Part shown: piece by piece, positions 1 through 5,428 of the stretch
Numbering within the stretch: the stretch's first letter is position 1
Layout: each line of letters starts with the position of its first letter
NCBI GenBank assembly: GCA_900555605.1
Contig: USLW01000125.1
Span: 1 to 6,341, forward strand
DNA length: 6,341 bases
Origin: an uncultured Clostridium sp.
Lineage (GTDB): Bacteria; Bacillota; Clostridia; UBA1212; UBA1255
Direction: 5' to 3'
Notes under the pieces: generated by a model
Told to the model about the DNA's origin: nothing
Database searches by the model: none
What the model saw: the letters and a program-made list of their open reading frames with translations, nothing else
Made by a program: the position numbers and the translations under genes

Positions 1-86
1 TAGAGCGGACCGCCATGGCGCGGTTCGGCGTAACGGATATGCGGCAGTTCTTTGAAAACGACACCCGCTTCTTATCGCAATTTTAA
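1..86 (+). CDS. pheS: Phenylalanyl-tRNA synthetase alpha subunit, C-terminal end (partial)
   Basis: This is the tail of the catalytic alpha subunit, which charges tRNA-Phe with phenylalanine as an alpha2-beta2 enzyme in the cytoplasm. The reading frame starts at base 3 and gives 27 residues before the TAA at 84-86. What is visible is an ER pair at the very start, which fits the end of class II motif 3 (usual form G-x-E-R), and the family's typical ending FFENDTRFLSQF, close to the FFENDLRFLxQF of most bacterial PheS. The gene lies 39 nt upstream of pheT, as in the standard pheST operon. The start, the promoter and any T-box leader lie outside the window. The identification rests on the C-terminal signature plus the pheT neighbour and is secure despite the short length. 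Confidence 0.93.
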   Translation, partial: ERTAMARFGVTDMRQFFENDTRFLSQF

Positions 87-108
87 TGCCTGCAGTCATA
101 TCACAGTG

Positions 109-114
109 AAAGGA
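109..114 (+). promoter_or_regulatory. Ribosome binding site of pheT
   Basis: AAAGGA lies 11 nt before the ATG at 126. It is a moderate match to the Shine-Dalgarno consensus with slightly long spacing. A nearer ATG at 115 opens a frame that stops after four codons (TGA overlapping the true start region), so 126 is the supported pheT start. The start is also confirmed by the family-typical N-terminus MKAPLEWL. Confidence 0.6.
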
Positions 115-125
115 ATGAAAATAAA

Positions 126-2570
126 ATGAAAGCACCCTTGGAATGGTTATTGAGTTACACGGATGTAAAAATAAACGGCCGGGAGGAAATCCACGCGTTT
201 GCCGGTGAGATGACGCTGAGCGGCACAAAGGTGGAAAGTGTGGAATCTACAGGCCAGCAGATCACCGATGTTGTGGTGGCCAAATGTATATCGGTCAGAA
301 AACACGAAAATTCCGACCATTTGATGATCTGTCAAATGGATGTGGGCGGTCCGGAGCCGCTGCAGATCGTAACCGGGGCGCCGAACGTACGAGAAGGCGC
401 CTATATCCCTGCGGCACTGGACGGCGCGGTGATTGCAGAGGGAAAGGTCATTAAAAACGGGAAGCTTCGGGGCGCAGATTCCTTTGGCATGATGTGTTCC
501 TTTGAGGAATTGGGATTAGACGATAAGGATTATCCCGGAGGCATTCGGGACGGCCTGATCATTCTGCAGGATTTAGCGGATTTCAAAGAGCTTACAGAGC
601 AGGAACTGAACGGTCTGATCGGTAAAAATATCATGGAAGTATTAGGCGCGAATGAAACCGTGATTGATTTTGAGGTAACCTCTAACCGGCCGGATTGCTT
701 TAGTATGACCGGCTTGGGCAGAGAGGCTGCCATTACCATGAAGGGGCATTTTCAGAAGCCTGCCGTGTCCGTAAAAGAGGAAAGCCCGATCCGCACAGCA
801 GACGTCTTATCTGTAAAAATCGCCGCGCCGGAGCTGTGTCCGCTGTATGCGGCCCGGGTGGTTACGGATGTAAAAATCGCGCCCTCTCCGAAATGGCTGC
901 GGAACAGGCTGCGTGCCGCAGGGGTTCGCTCTATAAACAATATTGTAGATATTACGAATTATGTCATGCTGGAATACGGCCAGCCCATGCATGCTTTTGA
1001 CAAACGGACGATCCATGAGAATGAAATTATTGTGCGCCGGGCAGAGGACGGAGAAACGATCCGCACGCTGGACGGCCAGGATCGCACCCTGGACAAGGAT
1101 ATGCTGGTGATTTCAGACTGTGCCGGCGCTGTGGCCGTGGCGGGCGTTATGGGCGGCGAAAATTCCGAGATTACGGCGGACACATCGGAAATCATCTTCG
1201 AGGCCGCGGTTTTTGATGGTGTTACCGTACGCAGGGGCGCGAAAAAAATCGGTCTGCGGACAGAATCCTCTTCCCGCTTCGAGAAGGGGCTGGATCCTAT
1301 AACCTGTTATGAAGCCTTGGAACGGGCGGCGCAGCTGGTGGAGCTGTTAGGCGCCGGAAAGGTCTGCAAGGGAATTGTGGACTGTATGCCTGCGCCTAAA
1401 GCAGAGCGGCGCATTCCGTTTTCGCCGGAAAAAATCAACGCGTTTCTCGGCATACACGCTTCGGCAGAAGAAATGACGCATATTTTAACCCGGCTGGAAT
1501 GCAGAACCGACCTGAATGCAGGCGTCGTCATTCCGCCGTCCTTCCGGGATGACCTAATCTGCAGCGCGGATATTGCTGAAGAAATTGCCCGTTTTTACGG
1601 ATATAATAAGATTGAATCGCGGCTGCTCACCGGGTGTGAAACCACCCTCGGACAGCGGAATCGAAAGCAGAAGCTCAGCGACCAGATTCGTGCCGGTTTG
1701 TCTGCCATGGGGTATCACGAAATGCTGACATTTTCCTTCATCAGTCCGAATGTATTTGACCGGCTGCGGCTGCCTGCCGAAAGTCCGCTGCGGGATGCGG
1801 TGGTGATTCGCAATCCCTTGGGAGAGGATTACAGCATTATGCGTACAACTATGCTGCCATCTATTCTGGAATCTCTCGGCACCAACCATGCGCACCGCGT
1901 TGCAGAGGCCAGACTGTTTGAGCTTTCTTATGTATATATTAAGCAAAGCGCGGACCCGGAGGTCCTGCCTGCACATCGGCAGCTTGTAACCTTCGGCGGG
2001 TATGCATTCTCCGACTTCTTTGCATTCAAAGGCCACGTAGAAGGCCTGCTGCAGAAGCTGAAGATTAAAAACTATGAATTTGAACCGGAACGGGAGAATC
2101 CCTCCATGCATCCGGGAAGGACCGCCCGTCTGTATATCGGAGGCGAGGAGGCCGGATTCTTCGGCCAGATCCATCCGCAGACAGCAGAAAATTGGGAGTG
2201 CCCCGAGCAAACATATGTGGCGTGCCTGCTGTTTGATGTGCTTCTCAAGTATGCCGTGGATATCCCGAAGAATCAAGAGCTGCCTAAGTTTCCTGCCGTT
2301 ACGCGGGACCTTGCCGTTGTGCTTGACAGGGAGACGCCCGCAGGGCATGCCGAACGGATCATCCGGGAGCGCGGCGGGAAGCTTCTGGAGTCTTGTACGC
2401 TGTTCGATTGCTATGAAGGCGCGCAGGTACCGGAGGGGAAGAAGAGCCTGGCCTATTCACTGTCTTTCCGTGACGCGTCCAAAACGCTGACGGATGAGGA
2501 TGTTAATAAAACGATGAAAAAGATTCTGAACGGGCTTGAGACGAAGCTGCAGGCTGTCTTGCGCAGCTAA
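126..2570 (+). CDS. pheT: Phenylalanyl-tRNA synthetase beta subunit
   Basis: The beta subunit of the alpha2-beta2 class II synthetase binds tRNA-Phe and edits mischarged Tyr-tRNA-Phe. At 814 residues it has the full bacterial length. Domains in order: N-terminal helix opening MKAPLEWL; EMAPII-like tRNA-binding OB fold at about 39-155 (HENSDHL at 60-66); B3/B4 editing domain at about 200-390, with GQPMHAFD at 285-292, AGVMGGE at 339-345 and the RTESSSRFEKGLD stretch at 378-390; B5 domain at about 430-500 (DIAEEIARFYGY at 482-493); the catalytic-like but inactive core at about 510-700; and a C-terminal ferredoxin-fold anticodon-binding domain at about 720-814 (FPAVTRDLAVV at 722-732). By family knowledge, His289 matches the conserved editing-site His. 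Ser381 sits where Ala is usual. The gene is cotranscribed with pheS upstream. No frameshift or truncation is seen, and the identification is certain. Confidence 0.98.
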   Translation: MKAPLEWLLSYTDVKINGREEIHAFAGEMTLSGTKVESVESTGQQITDVVVAKCISVRKHENSDHLMICQMDVGGPEPLQIVTGAPNVREGAYIPAALDGAVIAEGKVIKNGKLRGADSFGMMCSFEELGLDDKDYPGGIRDGLIILQDLADFKELTEQELNGLIGKNIMEVLGANETVIDFEVTSNRPDCFSMTGLGREAAITMKGHFQKPAVSVKEESPIRTADVLSVKIAAPELCPLYAARVVTDVKIAPSPKWLRNRLRAAGVRSINNIVDITNYVMLEYGQPMHAFDKRTIHENEIIVRRAEDGETIRTLDGQDRTLDKDMLVISDCAGAVAVAGVMGGENSEITADTSEIIFEAAVFDGVTVRRGAKKIGLRTESSSRFEKGLDPITCYEALERAAQLVELLGAGKVCKGIVDCMPAPKAERRIPFSPEKINAFLGIHASAEEMTHILTRLECRTDLNAGVVIPPSFRDDLICSADIAEEIARFYGYNKIESRLLTGCETTLGQRNRKQKLSDQIRAGLSAMGYHEMLTFSFISPNVFDRLRLPAESPLRDAVVIRNPLGEDYSIMRTTMLPSILESLGTNHAHRVAEARLFELSYVYIKQSADPEVLPAHRQLVTFGGYAFSDFFAFKGHVEGLLQKLKIKNYEFEPERENPSMHPGRTARLYIGGEEAGFFGQIHPQTAENWECPEQTYVACLLFDVLLKYAVDIPKNQELPKFPAVTRDLAVVLDRETPAGHAERIIRERGGKLLESCTLFDCYEGAQVPEGKKSLAYSLSFRDASKTLTDEDVNKTMKKILNGLETKLQAVLRS

Positions 2571-2597
2571 CGTGCGCGGAAAATGCACTGGGAAGAG

Positions 2598-2639
2598 TGA
2601 TATGCGCGCCGCCCTGCGGCTGCGGCGCGCCGGCGATCA
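2598..2639 (+). promoter_or_regulatory. GC-rich hairpin between pheT and the next gene
   Basis: A perfect 9-bp stem pairs GCGCGCCGC (2604-2612) with GCGGCGCGC (2622-2630) around a 9-nt loop. A flanking TGAT/ATCA pair (2598-2601 with 2636-2639) can extend it across an internal loop. No T-run follows, so it is not a canonical intrinsic terminator. It ends just before the ribosome binding site of the downstream gene. It may act as a processing or stability element, a partial terminator, or a modulator of translation of the next gene. The structure is seen in the sequence; the role is inferred. Confidence 0.55.
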
Positions 2640-2644
2640 TGAGA

Positions 2645-2650
2645 GAGGAG
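2645..2650 (+). promoter_or_regulatory. Ribosome binding site deciding the start at 2658
   Basis: GAGGAG ends 7 nt before ATG 2658 but only 4 nt before the overlapping GTG at 2655. The better spacing favours ATG 2658, shortening the longest frame by one residue. Confidence 0.7.
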
Positions 2651-2657
2651 CGCTGTG

Positions 2658-3635
2658 ATGAGTATTTATACGTTTCTAAAGGATACGGCTGCAGATGATA
2701 CGGGATTTGTGGGGGACACCTGTGCCCCTCTGCCGGATCAGCGTGATTTGGTGCTGCGTGCAGGTGAATCCTGGGTTCCGGGTGCATACGAGGGGATTAT
2801 TCTGCGCAGTACGCAGCGGATCAAACGCTCCGCCGCGTTTAATTTTTTCTTTGCCCAAACAATTCGGCGGCAGATTCATGCTCCGACAGAGGCGCGGCGT
2901 GCAAAAATTGAACGCACCATTTGTGAGAATTCCGCGATTGCCATGATCGATCCGCTGCTTTCGTTTTTACATAAGTCTGGGCCGGAGCGGTCGGCAGTCC
3001 GCGATACGGCGCTTTTGCTTGTGAAAGAAAGCGAGAAGCGTGAGCTAGTCAAGGTTGGAATTGCGCTGCTTGGGCAATACGGGGAGACGGAGGATAAAGC
3101 GCTGCTGCGATTGCTGGGAAGTCACGAGGAATTTGCCATGTATGCGGCTGTCGCAGTCCGAAATCTTCTGCCGCAGAATGAGGCCAACGCCTTCTTGCTC
3201 GAATTAGCCGGCCGGCTGCACGGCTGGGGGAAGATCGCGGTTATCTATGAACTGAACTATTCGCTGCAGGAAAGCCGGGATTGGGTTCTGCGCCGCGGGT
3301 GTAAAAATGACATCGCGCTGTCCTATTTAGCGAATGTCTGCGCCATCAAAGGAAAAATGGCGGATGCACTTACTGCCGTGCAGGCTTCGGAGGCATTGCC
3401 TGACGAGGAGCTGCTCAGGGGTATCTGCGATATTTTCAGCGGACTTTTAGAAGAACATCCGACCAATGACGGAATTTCGGACTATCCGGATGCATATCGG
3501 GCTTCTGCCGCCTTTTGTGGTATTGCTGCGGCGCACCCGGAGCTGACGGAACAGGACTGCCGGATTCCGCGGATTTTAAAAGCATTAGAAAAGCATGGCC
3601 TGAACCGGGAATTGCCTGCCGCGCAGCAGCGCTGA
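2658..3635 (+). CDS. Uncharacterised HEAT-like alpha-helical protein
   Basis: I do not recognise a named family. The 325-residue product has no signal peptide or membrane segment and should be cytoplasmic. From about residue 83 to 260 it is a run of amphipathic helices with a spacing of roughly 30 residues, for example RDTALLLVKESEKREL (115-130), KALLRLLGSHEEFA (147-160), NAFLLELAGRLHGWGK (177-192) and RDWVLRRGCKNDIALSYLANV (207-227 region). This suits a HEAT or Armadillo-type alpha-solenoid, which usually binds other proteins. The first 80 residues are less regular, and the C-terminus is polar (AAQQR). A segment with HGWGK followed by a W-V-L-x-x-G motif looks like a conserved core worth searching. 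The gene lies 87 nt after pheT on the same strand and could be read through from pheST, but nothing in the sequence links it to tRNA charging. It is a real gene by its ribosome binding site, length and codon pattern; its function is unknown. Confidence 0.8.
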   Translation: MSIYTFLKDTAADDTGFVGDTCAPLPDQRDLVLRAGESWVPGAYEGIILRSTQRIKRSAAFNFFFAQTIRRQIHAPTEARRAKIERTICENSAIAMIDPLLSFLHKSGPERSAVRDTALLLVKESEKRELVKVGIALLGQYGETEDKALLRLLGSHEEFAMYAAVAVRNLLPQNEANAFLLELAGRLHGWGKIAVIYELNYSLQESRDWVLRRGCKNDIALSYLANVCAIKGKMADALTAVQASEALPDEELLRGICDIFSGLLEEHPTNDGISDYPDAYRASAAFCGIAAAHPELTEQDCRIPRILKALEKHGLNRELPAAQQR

Positions 3636-3640
3636 CAGCC

Positions 3641-3693
3641 GGTCCTCTGAAATAGGGCCATGCAAATATTTGCCTTAAAGAGGGAAATACCCT
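3641..3693. repeat. Cluster of short inverted repeats after the HEAT-like gene
   Basis: Three small dyads lie in a row: GGTCCT/AGGGCC (3641-3646 with 3654-3659, one G-T pair), the perfect 12-bp palindrome GCAAATATTTGC (3662-3673), and AGGG/CCCT (3681-3684 with 3690-3693). None is followed by a T-run, so I do not call an intrinsic terminator. They may weakly end transcription of the upstream gene or be protein-binding sites. The rest of the 3636-3810 gap holds the promoter and ribosome binding site of the next gene. Confidence 0.35.
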
Positions 3694-3717
3694 AAAATTT
3701 ATTGCCGGAACAGCCTA

Positions 3718-3746
3718 TTGTCTGGCGGCAGAAGAATTTATATGAT
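3718..3746 (+). promoter_or_regulatory. Likely sigma-A promoter of the lipoprotein gene
   Basis: A -35 box TTGTCT (3718-3723, four of six consensus bases) and a -10 box TATGAT (3741-3746, five of six) are separated by 17 bp. The predicted start point is near 3753, giving a leader of about 58 nt to ATG 3811. A 6-bp inverted repeat TATGAT/ATCATA (3741-3746 with 3757-3762) covers the -10 box and start point and could be an operator. Confidence 0.55.
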
Positions 3747-3794
3747 GTAAATGTGTATCATAACTTCGTGTAAAACAGCCGTGACACAGATAAT

Positions 3795-3799
3795 GGAGG
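3795..3799 (+). promoter_or_regulatory. Ribosome binding site deciding the start at 3811
   Basis: GGAGG lies 11 nt before ATG 3811. In-frame upstream ATGs at 3751 and 3793 are less likely: the first has no ribosome binding site and falls at the predicted transcription start, and the second overlaps this site. Starting at 3811 also yields a normal-length lipoprotein signal peptide. Confidence 0.65.
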
Positions 3800-3810
3800 T
3801 TCGTAGTGTT

Positions 3811-5040
3811 ATGTTTTTAAGCTGTCTGAGAAAAATGATCAAGGGCTCGCTGGCCGTATGCTTGGCATTCTGTATGTTTTTCAATACGGGATGCAGCCGG
3901 AATGGGGAGCCGTCGGAATCGGCAGAGCCGTCCCAAGCGCCTGTGCCTACTGAAAGGGTCCCGGTTTATGAAGAAATTCCGGAGCATTTTTATGTGGATA
4001 CCGGCCGTCTGCGCCGCAACAATCTGACAGAGGAATGGACTGTCAATGAAAGCCATATCTTAAACGGTTTTTATAATCTGTACAATCCGGAGATTGTAAA
4101 AGTTGAAGGTGAGGAATATCCTTATAAAATGTGGATATTCGGAGAATCTACCACCACCCATGAATATACCGGATATGACTCGATTTTTTACGGCAGGGGC
4201 AAGAATCTGAATACGTGGGAAATGTACTGCGGTGAGGAGAACGGTGAGATCAAATGGGATGCGACCATGAATGTATCGCTTTGGGAGCCCATCATGGTTC
4301 ACGCGGATCAGTCCTATGACTCGGTCCATAACGGAGACCCCTCCGTGGTATATAAAGACGGCAGGTACTACATGGCATTTTCCTCTGTGGGGTTTGATAA
4401 CCGCGCCGGCATTACGTATATTATTAATTGTATTATGGGTGCTGTTTCAGATGACGGGATTCATTGGGAAAAGTCTCAGGCGCCGATTCTGATCTGGGAT
4501 AAAGAATATGAGGAGGGATGGGTCGCCGGAGAAGCGAATCCGCCCAGCGTGGGCGGCTATCACAGGCCGTCTCTGATGTATGACGAGCAGGAGCAGATCT
4601 GGAAAATGTGGTTTGATTACTATCTGCCGGGGACCTTCCTGTCCATGGGGTATGCGGTTAACAACGGCGATTTTATGAATCCGGCCGATTGGAAAGAGAT
4701 TCATGCCGGAGAGGATCCGCAGCTGAAGGACTGGCCCAACCCGGACGTTATTCAGATTAACGGAACCTACTATGCATTTTCCGACTGCCCGAAATTCGGT
4801 ACCGGCCAGGGACCGCAGAACGACCGGCGCATCGTCATGGCGACCTCTCCCAATGGCTGGGACTGGACGGTGGAAGGCTATATTATGCCTGAGGACAGGA
4901 AATACGGTACCCATCTTCCGCAGGCCTTCACCGAAACCGTGGACGGAAAGACGTATCTGTATATTTTTTATTCACTCACAACACAGGATACGCTGCCGAA
5001 ATACAGTGCCGCAAATTATGTATGGAAGATTCTTGAATGA
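3811..5040 (+). CDS. Lipoprotein with five-bladed beta-propeller, putative glycosidase (GH43/GH32/GH130-like)
   Basis: The 409-residue product begins with a lipoprotein signal peptide: basic stretch RKMIK (7-11), hydrophobic core 12-24, and lipobox NTGC with lipidated Cys28. A Ser/Pro/Glu-rich linker runs to about residue 55. The remainder is rich in aromatics and repeats a blade-opening x-P-x motif followed by hydrophobic strands: NPEIV (92-96), DPSVVY (176-181), RPSLMYD (252-258), NPDVIQ (310-315) and LPQAF (369-373). Phrases such as KDGRYYMAFSS (182-192), SDDGIHWE (213-220) and NGTYYAFS (317-324) are typical of the five-bladed propeller glycosidases. Glu94, Asp176 and Asp312 are candidate active-site acids, but I cannot assign them. 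The protein should be anchored on the outer face of the membrane and act on or bind a glycan. It has its own likely promoter and terminator. It could instead be a non-catalytic propeller binding protein; substrate unknown. Confidence 0.8.
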   Translation: MFLSCLRKMIKGSLAVCLAFCMFFNTGCSRNGEPSESAEPSQAPVPTERVPVYEEIPEHFYVDTGRLRRNNLTEEWTVNESHILNGFYNLYNPEIVKVEGEEYPYKMWIFGESTTTHEYTGYDSIFYGRGKNLNTWEMYCGEENGEIKWDATMNVSLWEPIMVHADQSYDSVHNGDPSVVYKDGRYYMAFSSVGFDNRAGITYIINCIMGAVSDDGIHWEKSQAPILIWDKEYEEGWVAGEANPPSVGGYHRPSLMYDEQEQIWKMWFDYYLPGTFLSMGYAVNNGDFMNPADWKEIHAGEDPQLKDWPNPDVIQINGTYYAFSDCPKFGTGQGPQNDRRIVMATSPNGWDWTVEGYIMPEDRKYGTHLPQAFTETVDGKTYLYIFYSLTTQDTLPKYSAANYVWKILE

Positions 5041-5079
5041 AGCATTTCAAAGCAGCGGAAATATCCTGCAGCAGCATCC

Positions 5080-5117
5080 GGCGGTCCCGCAGAATTCAGA
5101 TTTGGGGCCGCTTTTTT
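5080..5117 (+). terminator. Intrinsic terminator of the lipoprotein gene
   Basis: An 8-bp stem pairs GCGGTCCC (5081-5088) with GGGGCCGC (5104-5111), with one G-T wobble, around a 15-nt loop, and is followed at once by six T residues (5112-5117). It sits 40 nt after the lipoprotein stop codon and 24 nt before the rpoB promoter, so it insulates the two units. Confidence 0.88.
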
Positions 5118-5141
5118 GTTCCGAAAAATAAAAAACGCCCG

Positions 5142-5170
5142 TTGACATATTGCGACATACATGATATAAT
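5142..5170 (+). promoter_or_regulatory. Consensus sigma-A promoter driving rpoB
   Basis: A perfect -35 TTGACA (5142-5147), a 17-bp spacer, and a perfect -10 TATAAT (5165-5170) with an extended -10 TG at 5162-5163. The predicted start is near 5176-5177. The spacer and -35 region contain a direct repeat GACATA (5144-5149 and 5154-5159) with 10-bp periodicity. This should be a very strong promoter, as expected for the RNA polymerase beta gene. Confidence 0.92.
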
Positions 5171-5188
5171 TACAAACTGCGTTGTAAT
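5169..5188. promoter_or_regulatory. Perfect inverted repeat over the rpoB transcription start
   Basis: ATTACAA (5169-5175) and TTGTAAT (5182-5188) form a perfect 7-bp inverted repeat with a 6-nt centre ACTGCG. The left arm overlaps the last two bases of the -10 box and lies mostly upstream of the predicted start point, so it cannot fold in the transcript. A DNA operator for a dimeric repressor fits better. The regulator is unknown. Confidence 0.5.
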
Positions 5189-5428
5189 CTCTTGGCGTGG
5201 ATGTGAAAGAATTCCTATATTTCTTCTTTATTTTAAAAGGAGTTCTAAAGCATTGACTGTGAGATGATTATAGCACGGCATATGGGATTTTGCAATACCA
5301 AATATTGTATATTCCTTGTGTGCGTTGGGATTTTGCGATTTTAATCGCGATACGCCTGTTTAAAGTATGTGCAGATGTGGAATAATTATGCAGGCCGGGC
5401 TATCAAAAAATTTGAGGTGATCATCAGT
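5177..5428 (+). promoter_or_regulatory. Long rpoB leader, with no convincing gene
   Basis: About 250 nt lie between the predicted transcription start and rpoB. Visible elements: a strong Shine-Dalgarno AAAAGGAG at 5235-5242 with only a 4-codon frame behind it (TTG 5253, stop 5265-5267); a 26-codon frame 5264-5344 whose ATG overlaps that stop; an 11-bp direct repeat TGGGATTTTGC at 5283-5293 and 5326-5336; a 7-bp hairpin at 5291-5309 (loop CCAAA); a hairpin GCGAT/ATCGC at 5335-5348; and a small dyad TCAAA/TTTGA at 5403-5415 beside the rpoB ribosome binding site. I recognise no known riboswitch or ribosomal-protein leader. It may be a regulatory untranslated region. Confidence 0.5.
5414..5422 (+). 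promoter_or_regulatory. Extended ribosome binding site of rpoB
   Basis: GAGGTGATC is a 9-nt perfect complement to the conserved 3' end of 16S rRNA (GATCACCTC) and ends 6 nt before ATG 5429. It fixes the rpoB start there rather than at the internal in-frame ATG at 5465. The small dyad at 5403-5415 could partly occlude it. Confidence 0.85.

Noticed and set aside
1554..2348. 264-codon open frame on the minus strand inside pheT
   Set aside because: It is antisense to the strongly conserved B5 to core region of pheT, lacks a family resemblance, and is explained by codon bias of the sense gene.
2074..2490. 138-codon alternative + strand frame within pheT
   Set aside because: It overlaps the PheT core and anticodon-binding domain in another frame, is Arg/Ser/Pro-rich, and has no recognisable domain.
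3751..3810. Longer N-terminus of the lipoprotein from ATG 3751
   Set aside because: There is no ribosome binding site, it coincides with the predicted transcription start, and it would place 20 extra residues ahead of a normal signal peptide.
4447..4914. 155-codon minus-strand frame inside the lipoprotein gene
   Set aside because: The sense strand carries a clear propeller protein; the antisense product shows no motif.
5171..5186. Possible LexA or CopY/BlaI operator in the dyad at the rpoB start
   Set aside because: The Gram-positive LexA box needs CGAAC-N4-GTTCG, but here AAC and GTT are 3 bp apart with wrong outer bases. The TACA/TGTA half-sites are 8 bp apart, unlike the short centre of CopY/BlaI operators.
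5037..5267. 76-codon + strand frame starting in the ATGA overlap at the lipoprotein stop
   Set aside because: It runs through the intrinsic terminator and across the rpoB promoter and has no protein-like pattern; the terminator stem and T-run dictate its composition.
5359..5386. Second promoter closer to rpoB (TTTAAA and AATAAT, 16-bp spacer)
   Set aside because: Both boxes are poor matches, and the perfect promoter at 5142-5170 is sufficient.
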